A stretch of 64,000 nucleotides of DNA, taken from positions 62,001-126,000 of the IMG/VR virus record IMGVR_UViG_3300017989_000003; one strand, 5' to 3'. This DNA comes from a virus. The notes below the pieces were generated by a model, which was not told the DNA's origin, searched no databases, and was given only the letters and a program-made list of their open reading frames with translations. Positions within the stretch are counted from its first letter, which is position 1. Each line of letters opens with the position of its first letter. The translations under genes were made by a program, and so were the position numbers. Positions 8,369 to 17,191 of this stretch are shown in pieces.

Positions 8369-9325
8369 ATGTTGTATTTTCCATCGATTACTGAGGGGTT
8401 TTCCCCACCATCTTTAGCATCTCTATATTTTGCCGACAGATACCTTGTATCAATATACCCATTCATTACTGAAAAACGTCCTATTAAAGCCATTAAACAT
8501 GCCCTTGAATTATTCCCAGATAAATTTGTCATGATTGACAGTGGTGTGTACAGTCTAGTACACAAGGACAGTGTTATGTCCAATGACGCTCTAGTTGCTT
8601 ATACCCAAAAATACTTGGATATAATAAAAAAGCTTGATTTTAAGGGGTTAATTATCGAAGTTGATTCACAGTATTTGCAGCAAGATTACGGAACGTTGGA
8701 GAAGTTGCGCCGTCTTTATAAATCATATGGTGTTGCTGACCAGGTAATATATGTGTGGCATATGACGGACGGCTTTGATGGTTTTTTTGATATGATGTCC
8801 AAGTATAAAAGGGTGGCTTTCTCTCTCAAAGAAGCTGTAGTACCAATTAAATCAAACGAAAAGAAGCCTAAGAAAAAGCAATATCAGAACTATGTACTGA
8901 CGTTTATTCGAAAAATCAAAAATATAACTAAGAATCACCATATTCATTTACTTGGTACAACTGTAGACTGGTTGGCGCATTTACCGCATAACTGGACATG
9001 TGATTCAGCTACATGGACTTCTGGATTAACGTGGGGATATTACTTCTTGGAGAATCCATTTGGTTTTGACTTTAGGAAAGGGCGCTTTAGTGTATCTCCG
9101 TCCATTGAGGAAAAGGTAGATGCAGCTATACCAGAATTAATGCGTATATATAGAAGTGCCCCACGATTCTCTAGAAGAAGTAAGTCCAGAGTTGATGCTT
9201 TGCGTAAGATGGCAATTATGATGTTGTCCATGATTGAGTGGTGGGAAAGTGAGACACTTAAAAGACTAGGTAACTTTAATAAACCATATGACCCATTAGA
9301 CGAGGTGAACTATGCCAGAAAATGA
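8369..9325 (+). CDS. dpdA: DpdA-like DNA deazaguanine transglycosylase
   Basis: A phage tRNA-guanine transglycosylase paralogue that swaps guanine in DNA for a 7-deazaguanine. Visible family features are IDSGVYSL (about residue 55), an EVDSQY segment (about 97), the HLLG stretch and CDSATWTSG (about 211). Start at 8369 is set by GGAAGGA. The upstream in-frame codons lack a ribosome site. It faces a QueC-like gene across a shared promoter region and overlaps the ParB-like gene by 14 bases. Confidence 0.8.
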   Translation: MLYFPSITEGFSPPSLASLYFADRYLVSIYPFITEKRPIKAIKHALELFPDKFVMIDSGVYSLVHKDSVMSNDALVAYTQKYLDIIKKLDFKGLIIEVDSQYLQQDYGTLEKLRRLYKSYGVADQVIYVWHMTDGFDGFFDMMSKYKRVAFSLKEAVVPIKSNEKKPKKKQYQNYVLTFIRKIKNITKNHHIHLLGTTVDWLAHLPHNWTCDSATWTSGLTWGYYFLENPFGFDFRKGRFSVSPSIEEKVDAAIPELMRIYRSAPRFSRRSKSRVDALRKMAIMMLSMIEWWESETLKRLGNFNKPYDPLDEVNYARK

Positions 9326-10106
9326 GAAGAAGAAAAAGAAGTCTAAGGATTCTGGAAAAGATGGTATAACGACTCTTATCGTGCCCATAGATAAGGTTAG
9401 TTGTAATAGCTTTAATTACAATAGACAGTCGAATTTTATATTCGACAAACAGAAGGAGTCTATCCTGTATTTTGGATTTGTAGAGCCTATTACGTGTAGG
9501 ATAGACCCAGGCTCTGAGAATAGCTGGGAGATAATAAATGGAGAGCACAGATACATAGCTCTGAAAGAGTTATTTGAAGCTGGCGAGACTATTTATTTGG
9601 ACCCCCCAAATGACAACGGTTCAGATAGACGAAAGCTTAAAAAAGACCATATACCAATTAGGAGTATTGGTTCTATATCAGATGCTGAGGCAAAAAAATT
9701 GTGCATTGTATTGAATGAGACAAAGGGTAGACCTAACCAAGATGACCTAGCGGATTTGATAGCAGGTCTTAAATCTGAAGATATAGACCTATTGGTATTA
9801 CCTTACACTGAGGAAGAGTTAGATTCGTATCTGAGGCTTGCATCAGGCAATCTTGAGATAGATGACGACGAAGACGACAGTGACGGAGACGATTTAGATG
9901 ATTCTGACGATGATGTAGGCGGAGATTATAATAACCAAAATGACATCATAGAGCTGTGTGTTACGTTGTTTTCACTTGATTCTATGCCCAGGGAGGTAAT
10001 TGACAAGATTTACCCGATATATACAAAGTTTATAAAAGCTAATAAGATACTCAGAAGTGAGTCATGGAAAGGGCTTGAGGTTCTGTTAGAAAATTGGGAT
10101 GGGTAG
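9312..10106 (+). CDS. ParB/Srx-like domain protein
   Basis: The N-terminal half carries INGEHRYIAL, the GEHR motif of ParB/sulfiredoxin-fold proteins, preceded by a segment about finding an alternative solution typical of the fold. An acidic Asp-rich linker and a short C-terminal domain follow. Such phage proteins can be nucleases, regulators or DNA-modification partners, and the role here is unknown. It is co-transcribed with the DpdA-like gene. The next element downstream is a copy of the 28-bp ACCGGT repeat, so it might bind that site. Confidence 0.72.
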   Translation: MPENEKKKKKSKDSGKDGITTLIVPIDKVSCNSFNYNRQSNFIFDKQKESILYFGFVEPITCRIDPGSENSWEIINGEHRYIALKELFEAGETIYLDPPNDNGSDRRKLKKDHIPIRSIGSISDAEAKKLCIVLNETKGRPNQDDLADLIAGLKSEDIDLLVLPYTEEELDSYLRLASGNLEIDDDEDDSDGDDLDDSDDDVGGDYNNQNDIIELCVTLFSLDSMPREVIDKIYPIYTKFIKANKILRSESWKGLEVLLENWDG

Positions 10107-10117
10107 GTAATATATAG

Positions 10118-10175
10118 TGTAGTAGTATCCAATAAACACTACTACACCGTTACCGGTTGCAAAATACCCCTTGAC
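10118..10175. repeat. ACCGGT element, copy 2, with upstream hairpin
   Basis: An inverted repeat GTGTAGTAGT...ACTACTACAC is followed by the 28-bp core (10148-10175) ending TTGAC. The start codon of the next gene is only 20 bases away, so here the TTGAC cannot be a -35 box for that gene. Confidence 0.8.
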
Positions 10176-10194
10176 GACAATTGTAGGAGGACTC

Positions 10195-11067
10195 ATGAAA
10201 AGGCTGACGTCTTTTCCATATTATGGTGGTAAATTTCATTTAGTACCAGTACTTAGAGCCATGATACCACCGCATAAAACGTACGTTGAAGTTTTCTGCG
10301 GGGCTGCGAACTTCCTGCTAAATAAAGACAGAAGTAATGTTGAGGTTATTAATGACCTAAACTCATTTATTACGACATTTTTTAAGGTGCTAAGAGATGA
10401 AGAAACAAGAGCTATATTTTACGACCGTTTACAGTATGTTCCATTCTCAAGAGAAGTATTTAACGAGGAGAAAAAGAAGTACCTGGAGGGTAAGTTTAAG
10501 GATGATGTAGATAAGGCTATTTGCTGGTTTGTTGGTGTAAGGCAGTCCATGGCTGGAATTCCTTTTAAGTCATGGAAAGTTGGCAAGAGTCCTGTTGTTA
10601 AACTAGCCAATGTGTGGGAAAATTCAAAAGAGTTACTACTCATATTAGCAGCTAGGTTGAAAGGTGTGTCCATCGAAAATTATAGCTTCGAGAAAATATT
10701 AAGCATATATGACTCAGAGTACATATTTACATATTGTGACCCGCCGTATATTGGTGTCCAGCGCATTGAGAAAGATGTTTACGAATTTGAGATGGACGAA
10801 GCCCTACATATAAGATTATTGAAGTTAGCTTTGAAATCTAAAGGCATGTTTTTGATTTCAGGATATGTAAACGATTTATACGAAGATTACCTAAAAGATT
10901 GGGGTAGGATTGATATTAAAAGTAAGAATTGGGCTAAAATTCAAAGTAAAGAGAATTATAAGGATACTGGTAGGGGTTCGAAGGTTGAAACTCTATGGTT
11001 TAATTATATTATTAGCGATAAAAGACTTGTCGCTAAATTTGGAGACACTATAAATATTGTAAGGTAG
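10195..11067 (+). CDS. dam: DNA adenine N6 methyltransferase (Dam/D12 class)
   Basis: The N-terminal SAM-binding motif PYYGGK (residues 7-12), VEVFCGAANF, and catalytic DPPY in the YCDPPYIG context show a D12-class adenine methyltransferase of about 290 residues. It would methylate adenine in a short target such as GATC, protecting phage DNA from restriction or controlling transcription. Start at 10195 follows TAGGAGG. Confidence 0.92.
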   Translation: MKRLTSFPYYGGKFHLVPVLRAMIPPHKTYVEVFCGAANFLLNKDRSNVEVINDLNSFITTFFKVLRDEETRAIFYDRLQYVPFSREVFNEEKKKYLEGKFKDDVDKAICWFVGVRQSMAGIPFKSWKVGKSPVVKLANVWENSKELLLILAARLKGVSIENYSFEKILSIYDSEYIFTYCDPPYIGVQRIEKDVYEFEMDEALHIRLLKLALKSKGMFLISGYVNDLYEDYLKDWGRIDIKSKNWAKIQSKENYKDTGRGSKVETLWFNYIISDKRLVAKFGDTINIVR

Positions 11068-11103
11068 TGTCAAACTGTGGTCTTATTACCGAAAGGGAAC
11101 AAA

Positions 11104-11496
11104 ATGCACGAACAATGTGAGATGGTAGTGGATAGACTTGTTGTTTTGGATGACAAATCATCATGGGGTCTAGCTAGAAAGTGCGATGGAGAGAAAATTA
11201 TATGGATTTGGGTATTGGTGTCCAGTGACGAAATAAGCGAATTACATTATTATGGGAATATAACCCAGATTTTATCTGAAATGTTTGAGGCTGTTCTTGC
11301 CAAAAAGTTATCTGGGAGTAAAATTAGGAAATTTAAGGATTTTGTTAGTTTATTTATAGAGTCCATGAACGTAATAAAAGCTGTGTCCAGCAAGCTTGGC
11401 GAGGAAGAATTTTTTAATAGTTTTTACGGTATATTTCTGGAAAGGGTTGTACCAAAAAATAAACTTAAAGGCTTAATTCCGTCGCTAGAGAATTAG
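11104..11496 (+). CDS. Unknown protein
   Basis: About 130 residues from the ATG at 11104, which follows GAAAGGGA. A longer GTG start at 11077 is less likely. Tryptophan-rich N-terminal half, helical C-terminal half. No family is recognised. It follows the methyltransferase on the same strand. Confidence 0.6.
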   Translation: MHEQCEMVVDRLVVLDDKSSWGLARKCDGEKIIWIWVLVSSDEISELHYYGNITQILSEMFEAVLAKKLSGSKIRKFKDFVSLFIESMNVIKAVSSKLGEEEFFNSFYGIFLERVVPKNKLKGLIPSLEN

Positions 11497-11504
11497 TTCT
11501 TTAC

Positions 11505-11530
11505 AAGTTGCGATTTTTATTATACTATAC
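11505..11530 (+). promoter_or_regulatory. Weak member of the TTTACA promoter family
   Basis: TTTACA, 15 bases, TATACT, upstream of the gene at 11561. Spacing is one base short of the other members. Confidence 0.4.
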
Positions 11531-11560
11531 GAGCATTGGTGGTCTCCTTAGGAGGATATT

Positions 11561-12019
11561 ATGTCAGAGGTTGCGAAAGAAAAAAACAAGAAAACACCGC
11601 GAAAGATTTTTAACCTTGGTTTCATGCCTGTCACGTATGACCATATCGAAACATTGTCTAGAGCTGGTTTTAGGAGCATAGACAGTAGTAAACTCGATAA
11701 TCTTCTTCCAGTTATAAGTGCAAATGAGTCTCCTGAAACTGTTCGCTATATCGTTAATACGACTGTATGTGAACTGAGCATTAACGATGGAGATATATTC
11801 ATTGTTTCTGGAATACCAGATGTAGGTTACTATGTAGTTCAGGCTTTACTTAAGAGGATAGAGGAACTAGAGTTAAATTTTGTTCCATTGATTCTTGTGC
11901 CATTAGGTAGGCACATTGACGGTACATTTCGTGTATCAGGATTCCGACAAGTTATTGTCCCAGGAGTAGGCGAACCTGCGATACATTTTATTTCTAGAAA
12001 GCCCTTGCGAAAAGACTAA
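11561..12019 (+). CDS. Unknown protein
   Basis: 152 residues with a basic start (KEKNKKTPRK) and a Rossmann-like alternation of strands and helices around VSGIPDVGYYVVQALL. The start has GGAGGATATT upstream. No function is recognised. Confidence 0.65.
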   Translation: MSEVAKEKNKKTPRKIFNLGFMPVTYDHIETLSRAGFRSIDSSKLDNLLPVISANESPETVRYIVNTTVCELSINDGDIFIVSGIPDVGYYVVQALLKRIEELELNFVPLILVPLGRHIDGTFRVSGFRQVIVPGVGEPAIHFISRKPLRKD

Positions 12020-12020
12020 C

Positions 12021-12048
12021 TTTACAAGATTTTGAAATTTTATACAAC
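12021..12048 (+). promoter_or_regulatory. Phage promoter, TTTACA-N16-TACAAC
   Basis: Same spacing as five other copies in the window. It would start transcription near 12055, just before the HEWQH gene. Confidence 0.65.
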
Positions 12049-12081
12049 GAATTGAAATTACTTTAATTTGGAGTGTAAAAT

Positions 12082-12534
12082 GTGAATTATGAAGAAGATG
12101 TCTTGTCCAAAATACCTAATTTACCTGCTATTGTAAGTCAGATTGTGGACTTTAGCACCTATAGGGTTCTAAGAAAGAGTCTACAGGTAATCTCTGATAG
12201 AATAGCAGATGCGTTGCTTATACCCAGAGTACGTATTAAATTAACTAATAAAGCTACCCTTAAGGAAGGTAAGGTAGCTAGTGGGAACTTTAGGTTACAA
12301 AGAGGAATTCTATTTAAGTTTTGTACGATTACTATGGCTGTAAAAGACCCCCATGGGGTTAAATACTCTGGGGCAACGATATTTAAGACAGCATGTCACG
12401 AATGGCAACATTGGATTGATGCGTTTAAGCTCAATTATATTAATCTGACACAAAGTGAGTATAGGTTAAGAGCGCATAGCGCATTATTTTATATACGTTG
12501 TCGTCAGCTCGAGATTAAACTTACACAGGATTAA
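12082..12534 (+). CDS. HEWQH zincin-like protein
   Basis: 150 residues with TACHEWQHWIDAF, an HExxH zinc-metallopeptidase signature near residue 110. The start is GTG at 12082 preceded by TTGGAG. The ATG two bases upstream is followed at once by a stop. A small gluzincin-like protease or a structural relative is possible, with substrate unknown. It lies directly downstream of a phage promoter and one gap before the next gene. Confidence 0.6.
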   Translation: MNYEEDVLSKIPNLPAIVSQIVDFSTYRVLRKSLQVISDRIADALLIPRVRIKLTNKATLKEGKVASGNFRLQRGILFKFCTITMAVKDPHGVKYSGATIFKTACHEWQHWIDAFKLNYINLTQSEYRLRAHSALFYIRCRQLEIKLTQD

Positions 12535-12536
12535 AA

Positions 12537-13307
12537 ATGGAAAATTTAGAAGATGTCAAAGAGCGTGTCTTATCAGGTGATATGTCAGTTGATGATGCAC
12601 TTAAGATGGTAAGAAACGAGTCATTATTTGACGCAGATGATTCGTGGGAGTTAGGGTTGTTTATCTATACAAATTTTACACGTAACAGTATGTCCGAAGA
12701 ATCTTATATTTTTGCGTCTAGAGCCAATTACAGAAAGGATTGTGTTGTAGTAATGGCTGATAGTTCCCCAGATAACTACTGGGGTATACAACGTGACGCC
12801 AAATCACAGTTATGGCGTCCATTTTACAAAGGACTGATATCTAAGTTTTATTTTATTCAAAAGAAATTTTCAGGGGTAGGATGGACGTTTGCTTTTCACA
12901 GTATTGGAGATAGGCTGTTATTCGTTGCTAGTTCTATAGTCAATGGTGAAGTAGGATGGTTTTGTTGGGAGTTACGGAATAACATATGGTCTCCAATTAC
13001 AGTGTTAACTAGTCCTGAGGATTGGTTTAGTCCATACAGGGTAGGTAGCTATGTTATTACCGAAATAGAAGGTAAGCCAGACGGAGAAATTTTTAATAAG
13101 TCTATAGGTTTCAAAAAACAGCATGAATTTACAGGAGTAGTGGATACGTATGCTGTTAATGGAGATTATAACAATATTTACGTGGAAGTGCATGATAATG
13201 GAAGTTTTAATCATTATATTGGTTACGGGATTGACCTTAATCCTGGTTGGTATTGTTTCAAGCAAGTACCGCTCAAATCGACACCTAAATACAACAACAC
13301 TAGATAG
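12537..13307 (+). CDS. Unknown aromatic-rich protein
   Basis: 256 residues, rich in Trp, Tyr and Phe, predicted mainly beta. The N-terminal 40 residues look like a short helical domain (VKERVLSGDMSVDDALKMV). Start is two bases after the preceding stop. No family is recognised. Confidence 0.65.
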   Translation: MENLEDVKERVLSGDMSVDDALKMVRNESLFDADDSWELGLFIYTNFTRNSMSEESYIFASRANYRKDCVVVMADSSPDNYWGIQRDAKSQLWRPFYKGLISKFYFIQKKFSGVGWTFAFHSIGDRLLFVASSIVNGEVGWFCWELRNNIWSPITVLTSPEDWFSPYRVGSYVITEIEGKPDGEIFNKSIGFKKQHEFTGVVDTYAVNGDYNNIYVEVHDNGSFNHYIGYGIDLNPGWYCFKQVPLKSTPKYNNTR

Positions 13308-13617
13308 TATTCCGAGTTTTAATTTCTGTGTTGTGGGAACTGTATACAGTGAAATTGAGGACTACGGATTTACAGCCGTTTTTTATCTTGTCGACTTTCC
13401 TGTATTGTTGCATGACGACAAAGTTAATTGGGCACAATGTTACATCGCTGTAGTAGTGGGTAATACAATAAAAGTTCTTCCTGTGTATAAAATGCGTGAG
13501 ATTACTGAGATTCAGGAAATCGAGAATCCAATGCAAATACATGCGCACTTAGATAATTCTGAAATGGACTGTGCTATTGACGATATAAACTTCGGAAAGG
13601 GGTTATTTTATGTCTAG
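13192..13617 (+). CDS. Unknown protein, start uncertain
   Basis: The frame overlaps the preceding gene by more than 100 bases if it begins at the ATG at 13192 (GTGGAAG upstream). A hydrophobic stretch near the N-terminus could be a membrane segment or an artefact of out-of-frame reading. The later part (from about 13300) is a normal-looking acidic domain. It overlaps the HerA-like gene start by eight bases. Confidence 0.45.
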   Translation: MIMEVLIIILVTGLTLILVGIVSSKYRSNRHLNTTTLDSIPSFNFCVVGTVYSEIEDYGFTAVFYLVDFPVLLHDDKVNWAQCYIAVVVGNTIKVLPVYKMREITEIQEIENPMQIHAHLDNSEMDCAIDDINFGKGLFYV

Positions 13618-15430
13618 TAGGATGAAAAATACTGAATGTTTTGATGTGTTTCCTATCGAAGATGATGCAATTCATATAGATGGTGTGGATATTGACGTAT
13701 CGGCGTTCTTACGCCATTGTGCCATACTTGGAGCTTCAGGCTCAGGTAAGACGGTAGCAGCTAAAGTATTATGCGAAGAATTCGCCTTGCGTGGAATACC
13801 AGTTATAGCTGTGGACCCGCAGGGTGACATAGCCTCACTGATGACTATTGGAAATATGGAGGAGGTGTCCAATAAAGGTGGTGATTTAACCGCTTACCGT
13901 CTTTTTAGGGATAAAGTAGATGTTAAGGTGTGGACTCCTGCGTCAAATGCTGGTATTCCCGTATGTGTTAATCCACTGGAACTTGATTTCGATGGAGACA
14001 GTATCCGCAAGATATCAATGGTATCCCAGAATATAGCATCTTTGCTTGGGTATGACCTTAGGAAAGATTCAGGGAAATTTACAGCGGCGTTTTTTGATAT
14101 GGTTTTGTCCTATATTTATAGTAAAAAAATTGACATTAAAGATTTTGCGAAGCTTTCGAAATTTATAGTGAATATCCCAGATGCGCTATTAGATGATGTA
14201 TCTGACGTGCTTAATCCTAACGAAATAAAGGACATAGTTCGTAAAATTAAGCTACTGACTATAGGGTCAAAGAGTTTACTTTTTGGTAATGGTACAGCCT
14301 TGGATATACCGTCGCTTCTTGGTATTGAGTCCAATAAACCTAGAATATCCGTGATATATTTGAATACATTAGCGTCACAGGAGGAAAAGAACTTTTTTGT
14401 ATCACAGCTAGCTCTGACATTATACAGTTGGATGATGGATAATCCAAGCGACGCTATTCAGGCTGTGTTTTATATTGATGAGATTGCACCATTTTTACCG
14501 CCTACATCAAAACCAGCTTCTAAGGATATTTTACGGTTATTGTTTAAGCAAGCTCGAAAGTACGGGATAGGATGTATACTAGCATCACAGAATCCTGGCG
14601 ATGTTGACTACAAGTCTATGGCACAAATATCAACTTACTTTCTTGGAAGGATTATGACTGACCAGGACGTAAAGAAGGTAGACCAAGTAATCAAGGCTCT
14701 AACGCCAGACTATAAAGCTGTAACTAGTAGCCTTCCTAAGCTTAAGGTTGGAAATTTTAAGCTTATATCCCCAGACGTGTCCAGAATTGAGAATGTTAAG
14801 TTTAGATGGCTATATAGTACTCATTCTACATATGACGAGAGTGACTTAGAGGAGTTAGTTAATAAAGAACTCGATATCCCACTGTCTACTAAACCTAAAA
14901 GGATAGCAACGCCTAGAGACTATGAGTTATCACATACTCTACTGCCTGACGATGAAGTTAAATTGTTAATGCCAGTTAAAGAACTTCAGAAAGGTGTTCT
15001 TACTAAGCATTCTCCATTTAATACTGACTATGTAGTTGTTGGAGAGCCGTCCAGTAGTAACATTCATGTTTATATGGTAGTGGTTTTTGACGATATTATG
15101 TATTGTGGGAAATATGGCATTACGTACGTCACAAAGAGAAACAGGTATAAATACTACCCGCTAAGCAAGATAAAGACTCCATTGTTCCTAAGGGTATTTA
15201 TAGACTCTGGGATGTTCATGTGGTACATAAGACCCTCAATGGATTTACCCTCAGTATTTGTGAGTTATTCTGCTGATTCTACATTTTCGTCATTTGATGC
15301 ATTTATAAAGTACGGTATTACTGACAGAGACAAGATTGAGTCTATGGAGGATGGGGATTTTGTAGACTATGAGAACCCAATTTACGTAAATTATATTGAG
15401 AATAGGGATACGAGTAATACCACCTGCTAA
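13610..15430 (+). CDS. HerA/FtsK-type ATPase
   Basis: A 606-residue AAA-type pump or helicase. Walker A GASGSGKT is at residues 41-48, followed by VDPQGDIASLM, and Walker B is in FYIDEIAPFLPP with the SQNPGDVD sensor stretch later, as in HerA and VirB4-like motors. Such proteins translocate DNA or process ends with a nuclease partner. A C-terminal extension of about 150 residues is of unknown role. Possible jobs are DNA transport, recombination or host takeover. Confidence 0.8.
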   Translation: MSSRMKNTECFDVFPIEDDAIHIDGVDIDVSAFLRHCAILGASGSGKTVAAKVLCEEFALRGIPVIAVDPQGDIASLMTIGNMEEVSNKGGDLTAYRLFRDKVDVKVWTPASNAGIPVCVNPLELDFDGDSIRKISMVSQNIASLLGYDLRKDSGKFTAAFFDMVLSYIYSKKIDIKDFAKLSKFIVNIPDALLDDVSDVLNPNEIKDIVRKIKLLTIGSKSLLFGNGTALDIPSLLGIESNKPRISVIYLNTLASQEEKNFFVSQLALTLYSWMMDNPSDAIQAVFYIDEIAPFLPPTSKPASKDILRLLFKQARKYGIGCILASQNPGDVDYKSMAQISTYFLGRIMTDQDVKKVDQVIKALTPDYKAVTSSLPKLKVGNFKLISPDVSRIENVKFRWLYSTHSTYDESDLEELVNKELDIPLSTKPKRIATPRDYELSHTLLPDDEVKLLMPVKELQKGVLTKHSPFNTDYVVVGEPSSSNIHVYMVVVFDDIMYCGKYGITYVTKRNRYKYYPLSKIKTPLFLRVFIDSGMFMWYIRPSMDLPSVFVSYSADSTFSSFDAFIKYGITDRDKIESMEDGDFVDYENPIYVNYIENRDTSNTTC

Positions 15431-15444
15431 CATAATTTGTTAAA

Positions 15445-15472
15445 TTTACGAAATGCACTGATTCTATATAAC
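15445..15472 (+). promoter_or_regulatory. Phage promoter, TTTACG-N16-TATAAC
   Basis: Member of the six-copy promoter family. The predicted start lies at the base of a terminator-like hairpin. Confidence 0.7.
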
Positions 15473-15473
15473 G

Positions 15474-15505
15474 AAAGCACAGGGTTGTTCCTGTGCTTTA
15501 TTTTT
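15474..15505 (+). terminator. Terminator-like hairpin at the 5' end of the transcript
   Basis: AAAGCACAGG/CCTGTGCTTT with a six-base loop and ATTTTT after it. It lies between the promoter and the gene at 15527, so it is either an attenuator or a stabilising 5' stem-loop, or it ends the upstream transcript. Confidence 0.75.
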
Positions 15506-15526
15506 AATTTTAGTAAAGGAGTAAAT

Positions 15527-16198
15527 ATGAGTAATGTATTTGCTGCGAACGTATGGATACTGGCATCTGAGATGCTATCGGGCTACGTCCGACATTGTGT
15601 ACCCTATACTGAGATGGCTATTGTAACGTTTTATGACGAAGACGAACTGCGGAAACTTTATCGAGCTAAGAAATTACTTACTTATCTTAAAGGCGCATCA
15701 ATTACGATAAGTATTAATTGTGCTGTCTTGGATGATATTGATGATATGACGTTGTCTGACGTTAAGTCTACAGTGATGTTTATCTCAGAGTCTGATTTCC
15801 CAGAAACGATGAAGCCAGTAGCTGAAAAGCTAAGTGAAGTACCTGAAAAGTCGTATGTTCCAATAGAAACTGCATTGATTTCCACTATAAGACCCTGTAG
15901 TGTACTTAAGGGTTACCTTTATGCAGTAGTGAGTGAGTATGGTGTTGTATTTGAGTTATTTGATGAGGTTACTACTTCTGAAATAAGTTGGGACGATATA
16001 CCTGAGCCAGAGCCTATTGCTGACGAACAGTCTACGTCGTACGACATGTTTTTAGAGGCTGAACATAAATTTGACGCTAGAGAAACATACAATGACGATG
16101 AGGAGTGGATTGACGAGATGCACTATTCGTTTATGGCTCTAGAAGATAAGTTACTAGCTGAAGAAGAATCAGGAGGTAAAGATGTCAAAGATGAGTAG
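15527..16198 (+). CDS. Unknown acidic protein
   Basis: Start set at 15527 by AAAGGAGTAAAT. The longer frame from 15437 crosses the promoter and hairpin and is rejected. 223 residues, strongly acidic C-terminus (DDEEWIDEMH). It overlaps the next gene by 17 bases. No function is recognised. Confidence 0.75.
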   Translation: MSNVFAANVWILASEMLSGYVRHCVPYTEMAIVTFYDEDELRKLYRAKKLLTYLKGASITISINCAVLDDIDDMTLSDVKSTVMFISESDFPETMKPVAEKLSEVPEKSYVPIETALISTIRPCSVLKGYLYAVVSEYGVVFELFDEVTTSEISWDDIPEPEPIADEQSTSYDMFLEAEHKFDARETYNDDEEWIDEMHYSFMALEDKLLAEEESGGKDVKDE

Positions 16199-16472
16199 AG
16201 CTAAAAAGGACGCACTGATTGAAAGTGGTAGTGCCAAGATGTTTCACCCTAGGTTGCATAACGTAAAAGGCGGTATAAAGTTTAACGCCTATGGTAAGCA
16301 TTGGACGACTGGGGTTGTAACAAAAAAACAAACGGTGGAGAATGTCGGCGAGTACCCTGTTTGTGTTATTTGTGGAGACGTTATGCAGGAAGAAGCTGAG
16401 TATTATTACTGCCCATCGTGCGAGAATATCATTGAATTTTCAGATATTGAAAGTGAGTACATGGAGCTATAG
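16182..16472 (+). CDS. Small zinc-ribbon protein
   Basis: 96 residues with a basic N-terminus and a C-terminal zinc ribbon (CVICGD and CPSCEN). CAGGAGG precedes the start. It may bind nucleic acid, but nothing specific is visible. Confidence 0.7.
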   Translation: MSKMSRAKKDALIESGSAKMFHPRLHNVKGGIKFNAYGKHWTTGVVTKKQTVENVGEYPVCVICGDVMQEEAEYYYCPSCENIIEFSDIESEYMEL

Positions 16473-16481
16473 GAGGTTAAA

Positions 16482-16796
16482 GTGAAAATGGAAATGTTTG
16501 TCTTACATGTTACGTACATAAATGGCACAACGTACGCTTGTGTTTACCATAGTGTAAGCATCGTGTCTGATGTTGTGTTAGAGGTAATCTCAGAGTATGA
16601 CTATGACGATAAAGAGGTTACTTGCGTTATTAACGACGTAACACAACAACTTAGAGATGGGGAGGATATGGTAGAGTTTAGCTTATGCGGTGTTGACTTT
16701 GAGGTACATAGTGTTGCTGAATCTAACATAAAAAATCTCCTACTTGGTTATAATCGTCGGGATTTACTTAATTACGTTAAGAACAATGGAGGTTAA
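16482..16796 (+). CDS. Unknown small protein
   Basis: 104 residues from a GTG start behind AGGAGGTTAAA. Mainly beta, acidic. The same AGGAGGTTAA junction occurs before the next two genes, showing one operon built with a stereotyped spacer. Confidence 0.7.
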   Translation: MKMEMFVLHVTYINGTTYACVYHSVSIVSDVVLEVISEYDYDDKEVTCVINDVTQQLRDGEDMVEFSLCGVDFEVHSVAESNIKNLLLGYNRRDLLNYVKNNGG

Positions 16797-16797
16797 G

Positions 16798-17190
16798 GTG
16801 GGATATGAATATGAAATAAAAACAACTTCGACGTTTAAGAGCGTAAAGACTGCTGATGAGATTCAGGAGTTGGCTGAACGTCGTGGAATTTCAAATTTTA
16901 GATTTTTACTAATACACGTCGAGAATATTGATAATGAAACAGTGTACACAATAGATGTTGAGACACAGATTAGCTACGGAAAATATCCATTTCTTGGTGA
17001 GATAAAACTAGTGTTGCTTATAAAGGACGTGTCGCATAAGTCATCTTATTTTCGCATATTTATGGCTGGTGAATCTGGAGAAAATTGGGGTTACGCTGTC
17101 CAGAATGATTGCATAAATGAGATTGAGATGCGTATGGTAGAAGTATCTGAAGATGTTACTGACAAACTAAAAAATGAAATAGGAGGTTAA
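16798..17190 (+). CDS. Unknown small protein
   Basis: Start chosen as GTG 16798 because GGAGGTTAAG lies just before it. The frame is open further upstream but overlaps the preceding gene. About 130 residues, acidic, no known motif. Confidence 0.65.
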   Translation: MGYEYEIKTTSTFKSVKTADEIQELAERRGISNFRFLLIHVENIDNETVYTIDVETQISYGKYPFLGEIKLVLLIKDVSHKSSYFRIFMAGESGENWGYAVQNDCINEIEMRMVEVSEDVTDKLKNEIGG

Positions 17191-17191
17191 A

